Assembly: GCA_964429355.1 (NCBI GenBank)
Contig: CAYSCH010000233.1
Coordinates: 1 to 15,360, forward strand
Reading direction: 5' to 3'
DNA from: JAAYAY01 sp964429355
GTDB lineage: Bacteria > Planctomycetota > Planctomycetia > Pirellulales > Thermoguttaceae
DNA: 15,360 bases
Position 1 is the stretch's first letter, and each line of letters begins with the position of its first letter. The notes beneath the pieces were generated by a model. That model was not told the DNA's origin. It was given only the letters and a program-made list of their open reading frames with translations, and did no database searches. The position numbers and the translations under genes are program-made. Of the stretch, positions 5,148 through 12,209 are shown one piece after another.

Positions 5148-7409
5148 TCACTTCTTCAGACCAACAAACAGGAAGAGCCCTTCCTTGCCGGGCGCCACAA
5201 TATCCGGGAGGCCGTCGCCGGTAACATCTTCGGCCCAGCCGTAAATCCCCAGTCCGCTGCAGTCTCCCACCGGTCCGTAGTCGATGGTGTGCTGCGTGAA
5301 GTTGCCGCGCTGGTCGATGGTCCAGTAGCGCAGGTGCAACGGGTCGTCGGTCCCCGGGTCGTGCCCGCAGTGGGCCTTGTAGCGTTTGCCCGAGATCAAC
5401 TCCATTCGCCCGTCGCCGTCCAGGTCGGCGAGGATCAGGTCGTGATACTGCGAGTTGGCCAGGTCGATGGCGTGCTCGGTCCATTTCCGACCGTCGCCGC
5501 TGCCGGACTGCTCCAGCCAGAAGATCCCGTAGCCATGACCGGCGCCATAGAGGATGTCGGAAAGGCCGTCGCCGTTGACGTCGTGAACCAGCATAGGCAC
5601 GCTGGTCATGCCGAGGTTAAATTCTTCGTGAACGATCCACTCGCCGGAGAGCGGATCTGCCGGCGATTCGTACCAGCCGCGGGGATTGAGGAAGTCGCCG
5701 CGGCCATCGCCGTTCACGTCGCCGAAGCCCAGTCCGTGGGCACCTTTGTCTTTCGCGACGACATGCCGCGTGAAGGTCCCCTTCCCTTTCCCCGAATCGT
5801 CCAGGTCGAGGCGGTAGAAGGCGATATCGGGGCCGGCGTTCGGGCAGATCTCGCCGATGCCATCGCCGTCGACATCCCAGATGCGAGTCGTTTCTATGGG
5901 GCCCGGCTTGTCGATTTCGTGGACTGCCCACAGCTCGTCGCTCGCCTTCCCCTTCGGGTTCTCGAGCCAGCGCTGCACTGCGCCGGTCCACCCGCCGGAG
6001 ACGATGTCGACGTAGCCGTCGCCGTTGCAGTCCAGCGGAATATCGGCAAAGTCGTCGTGGTAGCTGCCGTCGAAGGCGACATCGGCGTACTTGTGTGGGG
6101 TCTTGAAGGCTGGGCCTTCGTACCAGACGCCGCCCGAGACGATGTCGGGATGGCCGTCCTTGTTCAAGTCGGCCACCGACGCCGCCTCAAACGCCGTATC
6201 GGCGATCTTCACCTTTCGAAACCGCGCCGGGGCCGCCGGCTCGATCGCCTGCCACTGGTCGGCCGTATACGGTACCCCGTGCAATCGATAGACGGCCTCC
6301 TCCTGGAGTTGCGACTTCCAGTCGGAAGCGGAAACGGCATGGGCCGCGAGCCAATCCTGGTATTCCGCCGGAAGCGGGGCCCCCTCCATCGCAACCATTC
6401 CTTCGGGCGCCGGTTCGCCCTCGGCCAATTGGCATGTGATCGCCACCACCCGCGGCCGGGCCCCCTTCTGACGCGTCAGGCCGATGCTCTTGATCGGTTT
6501 GGCCTGCGGACGGACCGCCAGGATCGTTTCCGTGCCGCGGCCGACGGGCCATAGGAAGGTCCCATCCTCCTGCCCGGGCTTCTTCTGCATGTAGGCGAGT
6601 GTAAAACCGTAGGAAAGCGGGATCTGGTCCGCGCTTCCGTCGCTGTAAACCAGGTCCACCGTCGCACCTGGCAGAAGCAGTTGGTTCGACGTCGTCGTAC
6701 AGCCGAGCAGGTAGACCATGTCAAGCTTTGCCCCGCAGCCCACGCTCATCCCTTCGTTTTCAGGAACGAGGGAGTAGAGCAATCCGTAGCCAAAGAACTT
6801 GAAGGGAATCGGGCCGTCGGCAACATCCCGCGTGGGGATGTTCGGATCGACGGGGGGTGCGATCGACGTCCACCCCTGCGGAAGGCCCTCCTTGGAGAAG
6901 TCCACCCGGCACTCCGGGCCCGCGTCGACTTTTTGCACACCCATCCAGGCGAAGGCCCCGCCGGTGTGCATGTCTTCGACCACGAACTGGACTTCTCGAT
7001 CTTGGATCTCCGCCGTGTCCCAGGAGTACTCGCGGAACTCGTCGTGACCAGGTGCGAACGACTGACGCAGCACTTCGCCCGACTTGGCGTCGCAGAGTCC
7101 GATCCAGTTCAGTCTGGCCCCACCGCCCGGGCCGTCGTGGCCGCAGGTGAGGAACGTCACCTTATCCACCTTCAGGCGAAAGACTGGTCCCGCGGTCCGC
7201 CCCGTCGCCTGCTCGCCCCTGCCCAGCGAGCTGAGGAACGGCCCGACATCCTGGATCGCGCCGGCTCGCGACTGGATCGACCAGGTGTCGAGCGTCGTGG
7301 GGACAGAAAGATGCTTGATGGCGTAGTATTCCGGCTCCCCGCCCACGGCCAGGGAAGCCCCGACGCACCACGCGAGAAAGACGAGAATCGCAAATTGCCG
7401 CTTTTTCAT
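5148..7409 (-). CDS. Secreted FG-GAP/VCBS repeat protein with seven calcium-loop repeats
   Basis: Protein of 753 residues from ATG 7409. That start is preferred over an in-frame TTG 36 bases upstream because it opens with a clean Sec signal (MKKRQFAILVFLAWCVGASLA) and has AAGGTG about nine bases before it. Residues about 25-325 form a beta-rich, galactose-binding-like region with no catalytic motif I can name. The C-terminal half carries seven Asp-rich loops: DLNKDG 414, DCNGDG 460, DVDGDG 512, DVNGDG 564, DVNGDG 610, DLDGDG 662 and DVTGDG 728. Each is typically followed by a hydrophobic Asp-Ile-Val-type strand. This is the FG-GAP/integrin-like pattern, and seven units fit one calcium-stabilised propeller. 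A surface binding or scaffold role, for polysaccharide or partner proteins, is inferred. A lyase activity of the kind attached to some such propellers cannot be excluded. Operon mates are the oxidoreductases upstream (83-base gap) and GH10 downstream. Confidence 0.85.
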   Translation of the reverse strand: MKKRQFAILVFLAWCVGASLAVGGEPEYYAIKHLSVPTTLDTWSIQSRAGAIQDVGPFLSSLGRGEQATGRTAGPVFRLKVDKVTFLTCGHDGPGGGARLNWIGLCDAKSGEVLRQSFAPGHDEFREYSWDTAEIQDREVQFVVEDMHTGGAFAWMGVQKVDAGPECRVDFSKEGLPQGWTSIAPPVDPNIPTRDVADGPIPFKFFGYGLLYSLVPENEGMSVGCGAKLDMVYLLGCTTTSNQLLLPGATVDLVYSDGSADQIPLSYGFTLAYMQKKPGQEDGTFLWPVGRGTETILAVRPQAKPIKSIGLTRQKGARPRVVAITCQLAEGEPAPEGMVAMEGAPLPAEYQDWLAAHAVSASDWKSQLQEEAVYRLHGVPYTADQWQAIEPAAPARFRKVKIADTAFEAASVADLNKDGHPDIVSGGVWYEGPAFKTPHKYADVAFDGSYHDDFADIPLDCNGDGYVDIVSGGWTGAVQRWLENPKGKASDELWAVHEIDKPGPIETTRIWDVDGDGIGEICPNAGPDIAFYRLDLDDSGKGKGTFTRHVVAKDKGAHGLGFGDVNGDGRGDFLNPRGWYESPADPLSGEWIVHEEFNLGMTSVPMLVHDVNGDGLSDILYGAGHGYGIFWLEQSGSGDGRKWTEHAIDLANSQYHDLILADLDGDGRMELISGKRYKAHCGHDPGTDDPLHLRYWTIDQRGNFTQHTIDYGPVGDCSGLGIYGWAEDVTGDGLPDIVAPGKEGLFLFVGLKK

Positions 7410-7492
7410 GATGGCTAGCACCTTCAATCGGTAGCAGGGGCTCAAAACAACCTTGCGTGATTCATGGAAACAGGGCGGCTATCCGCAACACA

Positions 7493-8782
7493 CTACACCT
7501 TCGGAAGCTCATAGCCTGCCCGGCGCGGACGATCGTTCCAGAAATTCGCCTCGTCGCAATCGACGAACCGCTCCGTCAGCGGATCGAACCTGAGAGTCTC
7601 GCCGACCCGCCCCAGGTAGCGCGTGATGTTGACCAGGTGACAGAACGCCACGGAACGATGGCCGATCTCGATGTCGGCGTTCGGACGTTGGCGGGTCTTG
7701 ATGCAATCGAGCCAGTTCTGCAGGTGCCATCTGGCCTGCCAGAGCGCCGTCTGGTCCGACCACTTCACCTCCTCGTCGGCCTCGTCCACATTCTTGATCA
7801 ATTGCTCGCGGATGCCGGCCGGGTTCGATGTGAACTTGTTGCGGTTAATCTCCAGCTTGCCCTTCTCGCCGTGGAAGATCGCCCCGCCCATGGGGCCGCT
7901 TGTGGGCAGCTCGAACACGACCTGGATGCCGTCGGCATAGGTCGCAACGACCTGCCCATCCTGACCCGGTGTGACCAGCTTGAACTCGGTCGGCAGGGTG
8001 TCGTCTTTGCCCAGGGCCCATTGGATCTGGTCGACCCCGTGGGCACCCCAGTTGGTCATCTCGCCGCCCCCGTAGTTCCGGCCTGCAAGGGCATCGGCAA
8101 CACACGGACGCCACACGCTCTGGTTCAGGTGGAGATCCCAGTTGAATCCCGAGGGAATATTGCCCGGCCCGGTTCCATCGAGCTCCGGTGTCGGCCCGAC
8201 GCCCGGATAGTTGACCGCCTGGACCTTGCGGAGCTTGCCCAGCCCACCGCCACGCACGAACTCGCACGCCACCCGGTTCATTTCCATGGAGCGCTGCTGC
8301 GTACCCACCTGGAAGATCGCCTTGTGCTTTCGAACGTGCTCGACCATTGTCCGCCCTTCTTGAATGTAGAGCGTGAGCGGCTTTTCGGCGTAAACGTCCT
8401 TACCCGCCTGGACCGCCTGGATGCAGGGATAGGCCCGCTGGAATTCCTGGCCGGTCATCAGGATCGCGTCGATATCGTTGCGATCAAGAAGGCGATAGTG
8501 GCCGCTGTAGATGTCCCAGCCGGCACTGCGTTCCTTCCGAAAGCCGAACGCCTGCTCGATGTTGCAGTCGGCGATGGCGACAAGCTGGCCGGCTTCCGGA
8601 ATCTGGTCCATCAACAGCCGGGCGCGGAACCCGCTGCCGATCGCTCCGATGATGATCCGATCGTTTGCCCCCGGACGATTTCCCTGGGCGAATGCCGTCC
8701 GGGGAACGATCATCGGCGCCGCCACGGCCGCTGCGCCAAGGGCCAGGAACTCACGACGTTGGAGGGAACTTTTCTGTGACAT
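7493..8782 (-). CDS. Tat-exported Gfo/Idh/MocA family oxidoreductase (paralog 1)
   Basis: Protein of 429 residues. ATG 8782 is chosen over longer in-frame options because AAGGA lies eight bases upstream and it begins with a Tat signal (QRREFLAL at 8-15, hydrophobic to about 32, then AFAQG). A Rossmann NAD(P)-binding fold follows, with loop GAIGSG at 46-51 and acidic ADCN after strand 2 (71-74). The family EKP motif is at 133-135. The C-terminal alpha/beta substrate domain includes NYGGGEMTNWGAHGVDQIQW (236-255), whose His248 is a plausible active-site residue. The family oxidises or reduces sugars, inositols and sugar derivatives; this substrate is unknown. Like Zymomonas glucose-fructose oxidoreductase, a Tat-exported member would probably fold and bind cofactor before export. 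It lies 111 bases behind a close paralog on the same strand and 83 bases before the FG-GAP gene, consistent with an operon. Confidence 0.92.
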   Translation of the reverse strand: MSQKSSLQRREFLALGAAAVAAPMIVPRTAFAQGNRPGANDRIIIGAIGSGFRARLLMDQIPEAGQLVAIADCNIEQAFGFRKERSAGWDIYSGHYRLLDRNDIDAILMTGQEFQRAYPCIQAVQAGKDVYAEKPLTLYIQEGRTMVEHVRKHKAIFQVGTQQRSMEMNRVACEFVRGGGLGKLRKVQAVNYPGVGPTPELDGTGPGNIPSGFNWDLHLNQSVWRPCVADALAGRNYGGGEMTNWGAHGVDQIQWALGKDDTLPTEFKLVTPGQDGQVVATYADGIQVVFELPTSGPMGGAIFHGEKGKLEINRNKFTSNPAGIREQLIKNVDEADEEVKWSDQTALWQARWHLQNWLDCIKTRQRPNADIEIGHRSVAFCHLVNITRYLGRVGETLRFDPLTERFVDCDEANFWNDRPRRAGYELPKV

Positions 8783-8799
8783 CGCGGCTGTCCTTGATA

Positions 8800-8814
8800 A
8801 CCTGTTCGATAGGT
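8800..8814. promoter_or_regulatory. Imperfect palindrome ACCTGTTCGATAGGT before paralog 1
   Basis: The outer ACCT/AGGT arms match and one inner pair also matches, centred on the C at 8807, with two mismatched pairs. It sits 18-32 bases upstream of the ATG, near the ribosome binding site (AAGGA at about 8791-8795). Binding there would affect translation or read-through from the upstream paralog. Weak evidence. Confidence 0.15.
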
Positions 8815-8893
8815 GGCGTGAGAATGGAACCCAGGGGCTGGCACTGCCTGACAAGCAAGCAGGGGCACCCGAAATCGCCAGCTTGACGCACCG

Positions 8894-10192
8894 TTACACC
8901 TTCGGGAGCTCGTAGCCGGCGCGCCGGGGGCGATCGTTCCAGTAGTTCGCCTCGTCGTTGTTGATGAAACGCTCGGTAACCGGGTCAAACTTGAGCGGAA
9001 TGCCGATCCGGCCCACGTAACGGGTGATGTTCGCCAGGTGGCAGAAGGCGACGGAACGGTGCCCGATCTCCACGTCTGCCCGAGGCCGCTCGCGGGTTTT
9101 GATGCAGTCGAGCCAATTCTGCAGGTGCCACGTGGCCTGCCAGAGCGCCGTCTGGTCCGACCACTTCACGTCCTCGTTCGCTTCGTCCACATTCTTGATC
9201 AACTGCTCGCGGATACTGACCGGGTTCGACATGAACTTGTTGCGGTTGATCTCGAGTTTTCCCTTCTCTCCGTAGAAGATGGCCCCGCCCATGGGCCCGC
9301 TGGGAAGCTCGAATCGAACCTCCGTGCCGTCCACATAGCGCGCGTAAACGACGCCGTTGGGCCCGGGTGTCTTCAGCTCGAACTCCACCGGCAGAGTGTC
9401 GTCCTTACCCAGGGCCCATTGGATCTGGTCGACCCCATGGGCGCCCCAATTGGTCATCTCTCCGCCGCCATAGTTCCGCCCGTTGGTCGCTCCGGGGCCG
9501 TAAGGTCGATACTCGGTTTGGTTCAGGTGCAGTTCCCAGTTGAAACCGCCGGGCGTGGGCTGGTGCGGGTAGCCGTCGATGGCCGGCGATTCGCCCGGTC
9601 CCGGGTAGTTGACCGCCTGGACGTACTTGAGTTTCCCGAGACCGCCGGTCCGCACAAACTCGCACGCCACCCGATTCATCTCCATCGACCGCTGCTGGGT
9701 GCCCACCTGGAAAACGGCTTTGTGCTTGCGGACGTGGCTGACGAGCGTGCGGCCTTCCTCGATGTATAGCGTCAGCGGCTTTTCCGCATAGACGTCCTTG
9801 CCGGCTTGCACCGCATGGATCGCCGGCAGCACCCGCTGATACTCCTGGGCCCCGATAATGACGGCATCGATGTCGTTCCGCTCGATGAGCGGATAGTGCT
9901 CGCCGTAGATATCCCACTTGGCGCCCCGTTCCTCGCGAAAGGCGAAGGCCTGGCCCAGGTTGCAGTCGGCCAGGGCCACCAGTTGGCCCCCTTCGGGTAG
10001 CTGGTCCATGAGCAGCCGCGAGCGATGGCCGGCACTCACGCATCCCACAACCACGCGGTCGTTGGCTCCCGGCCGCTTCCCTTGCGCAAAAACCGTCCGG
10101 GGAACAAACGTCGGAACGGCGGCTGCGGCAACTCCGGCCACCGCCCCCAACGCCAGGAACTGGCGACGCCTCATCGAATCTTCGGTCTTCAT
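8894..10192 (-). CDS. Tat-exported Gfo/Idh/MocA family oxidoreductase (paralog 2)
   Basis: Protein of 432 residues. An in-frame GTG at 10258 would add 22 residues, but ATG 10192 gives a compact Tat leader (MRRRQFLAL at 7-15, hydrophobic to about 34, FAQG) with AAGGG about nine bases upstream. The architecture matches its downstream paralog: Rossmann domain, ADCN (75-78), EKP (137-139), FQVGTQQRSMEMNRVACEFV (161-180), a GGGEMTNWGAHGVDQIQW region, and the same end YELPKV. By eye most positions are identical, including long DNA stretches, so it is a tandem duplication. The glycine loop differs: GCVSAGH (50-56) replaces GAIGSGF, so the middle glycine is serine. Weaker or different dinucleotide binding is an inference from this. 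It is the first gene after a good promoter and a LacI-like operator, so it likely leads an operon with paralog 1, the FG-GAP protein and perhaps GH10. Substrate unknown. Confidence 0.92.
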   Translation of the reverse strand: MKTEDSMRRRQFLALGAVAGVAAAAVPTFVPRTVFAQGKRPGANDRVVVGCVSAGHRSRLLMDQLPEGGQLVALADCNLGQAFAFREERGAKWDIYGEHYPLIERNDIDAVIIGAQEYQRVLPAIHAVQAGKDVYAEKPLTLYIEEGRTLVSHVRKHKAVFQVGTQQRSMEMNRVACEFVRTGGLGKLKYVQAVNYPGPGESPAIDGYPHQPTPGGFNWELHLNQTEYRPYGPGATNGRNYGGGEMTNWGAHGVDQIQWALGKDDTLPVEFELKTPGPNGVVYARYVDGTEVRFELPSGPMGGAIFYGEKGKLEINRNKFMSNPVSIREQLIKNVDEANEDVKWSDQTALWQATWHLQNWLDCIKTRERPRADVEIGHRSVAFCHLANITRYVGRIGIPLKFDPVTERFINNDEANYWNDRPRRAGYELPKV

Positions 10193-10212
10193 CGAATCGT
10201 CCCTTGTCGGTA

Positions 10213-10226
10213 TGAAAGCGCTCTCA
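10213..10226. promoter_or_regulatory. LacI/CcpA-type operator TGAAAGCGCTCTCA
   Basis: A 14-base palindrome with one mismatched pair and the central CG typical of LacI-family sites. It closely matches the general TGNAANCGNTNNCA-type pattern known for CcpA cre and related sugar-responsive regulators. It lies between the predicted promoter (10268-10296) and the ATG of the oxidoreductase at 10192, about 35-48 bases after the expected transcription start, where a bound repressor would block elongation. No regulator gene is in the window. Confidence 0.5.
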
Positions 10227-10267
10227 CGCCGGATGCTCATCCCCGGGCCACCAGGCACCAGGATGCT

Positions 10268-10296
10268 ATCATACGGTGCCGGCCCTGCCGTGTAAA
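10268..10296 (-). promoter_or_regulatory. Sigma70-type promoter of the oxidoreductase operon
   Basis: On the minus strand TTTACA (10296-10291) and TATGAT (10273-10268) are separated by exactly 17 bases. Each hexamer matches the consensus at five of six positions. Transcription would start near 10261, leaving a leader of about 70 bases before ATG 10192. It is the strongest promoter-like sequence I found in the window. It lies in the 265-base gap after the ACP-AONS gene, so the downstream genes need not depend on read-through. Confidence 0.55.
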
Positions 10297-10457
10297 ATGT
10301 GCGGGTCGTCCGGCCTGGCCAAATAGTGCGGATTCGGGTGAAACCGAGGCCGCCGGAGCAGATTCCAGTCTGGCCGGATCAAGCAGGTTCTCGCGGAATT
10401 ATCTTCCCTCTCGTGCGGCGCACTGCCGGTGGAGGCACGGGACCGAAGCCGAAGACT

Positions 10458-11996
10458 CTACCCCAGGCACTTGGTCAGAACCTCGACGGTCCGGCGGATC
10501 TGCTCTTCCGTGTGGTTGGCCGTGATGAAGAATCGGACTCGCGACGCCCGTTCGGGGACGGCTGGATACAGGATCGGTTGGGCGTCGATCCCTTGCCGCA
10601 GCAACTCGTGGGAGACCCGCACGCACTTCATGGAATCACCCAGGATGACCGGAATGACGGGCGTATTCCTGCTGTTGCCGATATTGAGCCCAGCCTCGGT
10701 CGCGAGCTTGGCGAAAAGGGCGGCGCGATCCCGCAGGCGCCCAACTCGCTCGGGCTCTTCTCTCAGCAGGCGAATGCTGGCCAAGGCGGCGGCCGCATTG
10801 GGGGGAGAGCAGGCAGTGGCGAAAACAAAGGCCGGTGTAGTGTACTTGAGATACTGGATCAGCAGCCCGCGCCCGGCAATATAGCCGCCACCGCTTCCGA
10901 GGGCTTTGCTGATCGTGCCCATCCAGAAGTCCCCGTCCGCCGGATCGACCTTGAAATGCTCGCAGATGCCACGACCATGATCGCCCATGGTCCCGATGGA
11001 ATGGGCCTCGTCAACGTAAAGGAGCGCCTCGTGCCGCTTCTTGATTTCAATGAATCGCGGCAGGTCCGGGTAGTCGCCGTCCATGCTGTAGACGCCTTCG
11101 ATCGCGACCACGACGCGACGATACTTGCCGCGAATATCGGCCAGCAGCTTATCCAGAAATGCGTAGTCATTGTGCGGAAAGGGGCGTTTTCCGGCTTCCG
11201 AGAGAAGAGCGCCCTGAACGATGCTGTTGTGAGCCAGCTCATCGTAAAGGATCAGATCTTCTCCGCCGAACAGGTGCCCCAGGAGCGAGGCGTTCGTGGC
11301 AAATCCGCTCGGGAAGACGGCGGCTGCTTCCGTTCCCACAAAGTCTGCAATCTCTTCGTCCAGTTCCTGCAGAATGGTTCCGTCGCCCCCCACCAGCCGG
11401 CTCGCCGAGGCGCTTGTCCCGAACCGGTCGATCGCCTCCTTCGCAGCAGCCATCACCCTCGGATCGGTCGACATGCCAAGGTAGTCGAAACTCGTATAGG
11501 TAATCGTCTGACGGCCGCCGATCGTCACCGTCGATCCGTCGACTCCTTCCTTGACGCGGAAGAACGGACTCTGCAGACCAGCCGCAGCCGCGGCCGCCAG
11601 TCGTTGCTGGAGACCTACACATTCGGGAAACTGGGTGACATCGCTGGCGGCAGGTGAGATCGCCGGTTGGACAACCTCTTCGGATACGAGGGAAGTCGAA
11701 ACCGGCTGCGACGGGCAGGCCACCGCAACATTCATATAGCCCGCAATGCACTCGACCAGATCCCCACAGGTCTCCAGGTCGTACAGCGAATCTTCGGAGA
11801 ATCGAATGGAGAACGTCTCCTCCATGCGGTTCACCACTTCCATTCGCGTGAGCGAGTCGAGACCGAGTTCGAAGAGGGATGTATCGAGCGTGAGCTCGGA
11901 GTTGAGCCCTCCGGGCACCAGAGCACGCACTTGCTCGTAGACCGCGGCGGCGATCGATTCTTGGTTCAACGCACCATCCTTCGATTCGGATTTCAT
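10458..11996 (-). CDS. Acyl carrier protein fused to alpha-oxoamine synthase (PLP, SPT/KBL/BioF-like)
   Basis: Cytoplasmic fusion of 512 residues. Residues about 10-88 are an acyl carrier domain with LGLDSLTRMEVV (44-55), where Ser48 would carry phosphopantetheine. A Pro/Ser/Ala-rich linker (about 95-125) leads to a class II, fold-type I PLP enzyme of the alpha-oxoamine synthase family. Its landmarks are FDYLGM (170-175), SASRLVGGDG (197-206), YDELAHNSIVQG (251-262), DEAHSIG with PLP-binding Asp329 (329-335) and TISKALGSGGG with Schiff-base Lys364 (361-371). The family condenses an amino acid with an acyl thioester, losing CO2; here the acyl chain is probably delivered on the fused carrier. 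Candidate roles are serine palmitoyltransferase-like lipid synthesis or making an aminoketone for a secondary metabolite. Standalone BioF/KBL lack the carrier. ATG 11996 is chosen over TTG 12011 because GGAGGGG lies just before it. No sphingolipid or polyketide genes are adjacent. Family firm, product unknown. Confidence 0.93.
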   Translation of the reverse strand: MKSESKDGALNQESIAAAVYEQVRALVPGGLNSELTLDTSLFELGLDSLTRMEVVNRMEETFSIRFSEDSLYDLETCGDLVECIAGYMNVAVACPSQPVSTSLVSEEVVQPAISPAASDVTQFPECVGLQQRLAAAAAAGLQSPFFRVKEGVDGSTVTIGGRQTITYTSFDYLGMSTDPRVMAAAKEAIDRFGTSASASRLVGGDGTILQELDEEIADFVGTEAAAVFPSGFATNASLLGHLFGGEDLILYDELAHNSIVQGALLSEAGKRPFPHNDYAFLDKLLADIRGKYRRVVVAIEGVYSMDGDYPDLPRFIEIKKRHEALLYVDEAHSIGTMGDHGRGICEHFKVDPADGDFWMGTISKALGSGGGYIAGRGLLIQYLKYTTPAFVFATACSPPNAAAALASIRLLREEPERVGRLRDRAALFAKLATEAGLNIGNSRNTPVIPVILGDSMKCVRVSHELLRQGIDAQPILYPAVPERASRVRFFITANHTEEQIRRTVEVLTKCLG

Positions 11997-12070
11997 GAAT
12001 TCCCCTCCCAAAATGCAGCGGAGTTTCCCTCTTCCTTATACGAATGGAACTGGTCTTCGCATAGCTCTGT

Positions 12071-12087
12071 TTAAGGCAATTCCTTAA
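12071..12087. promoter_or_regulatory. Inverted repeat TTAAGG-N5-CCTTAA in the divergent promoter region
   Basis: Perfect 6-base arms and a 5-base spacer lie 18 bases upstream of the predicted -35 of the plus-strand isomerase-like gene and about 75 bases upstream of the ACP-AONS start. This is a typical place for a dimeric regulator serving both directions. The locality is A+T-rich compared with the rest of the window. Confidence 0.3.
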
Positions 12088-12104
12088 TTCCCGGTTCAAA
12101 TACT

Positions 12105-12133
12105 TTGATTTCGGCGAGCCAACCGGCTATCCT
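12105..12133 (+). promoter_or_regulatory. Possible sigma70-type promoter of the isomerase-like gene
   Basis: TTGATT (12105-12110) and TATCCT (12128-12133) are separated by 17 bases, each matching the consensus at four of six positions. The -10 overlaps an inverted repeat TATCC-N5-GGATA (12128-12142), a plausible repressor site. The leader to ATG 12210 would be about 70 bases and includes a small CCCC/GGGG hairpin. Moderate to weak evidence. Confidence 0.35.
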
Positions 12134-12209
12134 GGCGGGATACAAATCCCCGTTCTGGGGTACCCGGTTGTCGTCTGTATTTGTCATGCCATTGGGAGAG
12201 GGGATATCC

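Noticed and set aside
5124..6554. 476-residue open frame on the plus strand
   Set aside because: Antisense to the FG-GAP gene; its regular Val/Asp-rich pattern is the mirror of the repeated calcium loops.
7457..8779. 440-residue open frame on the plus strand, and a similar one at 9038-9769
   Set aside because: Both are antisense to the duplicated oxidoreductases; they resemble each other only because the sense genes are paralogs.
10193..10258. 22-codon N-terminal extension of oxidoreductase paralog 2 from a GTG
   Set aside because: It would bury the Tat signal and cover the LacI-like operator; ATG 10192 has its own ribosome binding site.
10299..11657. 452-residue open frame on the plus strand
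   Set aside because: Antisense to the ACP-AONS fusion, whose catalytic motifs are intact on the minus strand.
12105..12209. 35-codon N-terminal extension of the isomerase-like gene from a TTG
   Set aside because: The extension would place a Tat motif about 50 residues in and overlaps the predicted promoter; ATG 12210 has a strong ribosome binding site.
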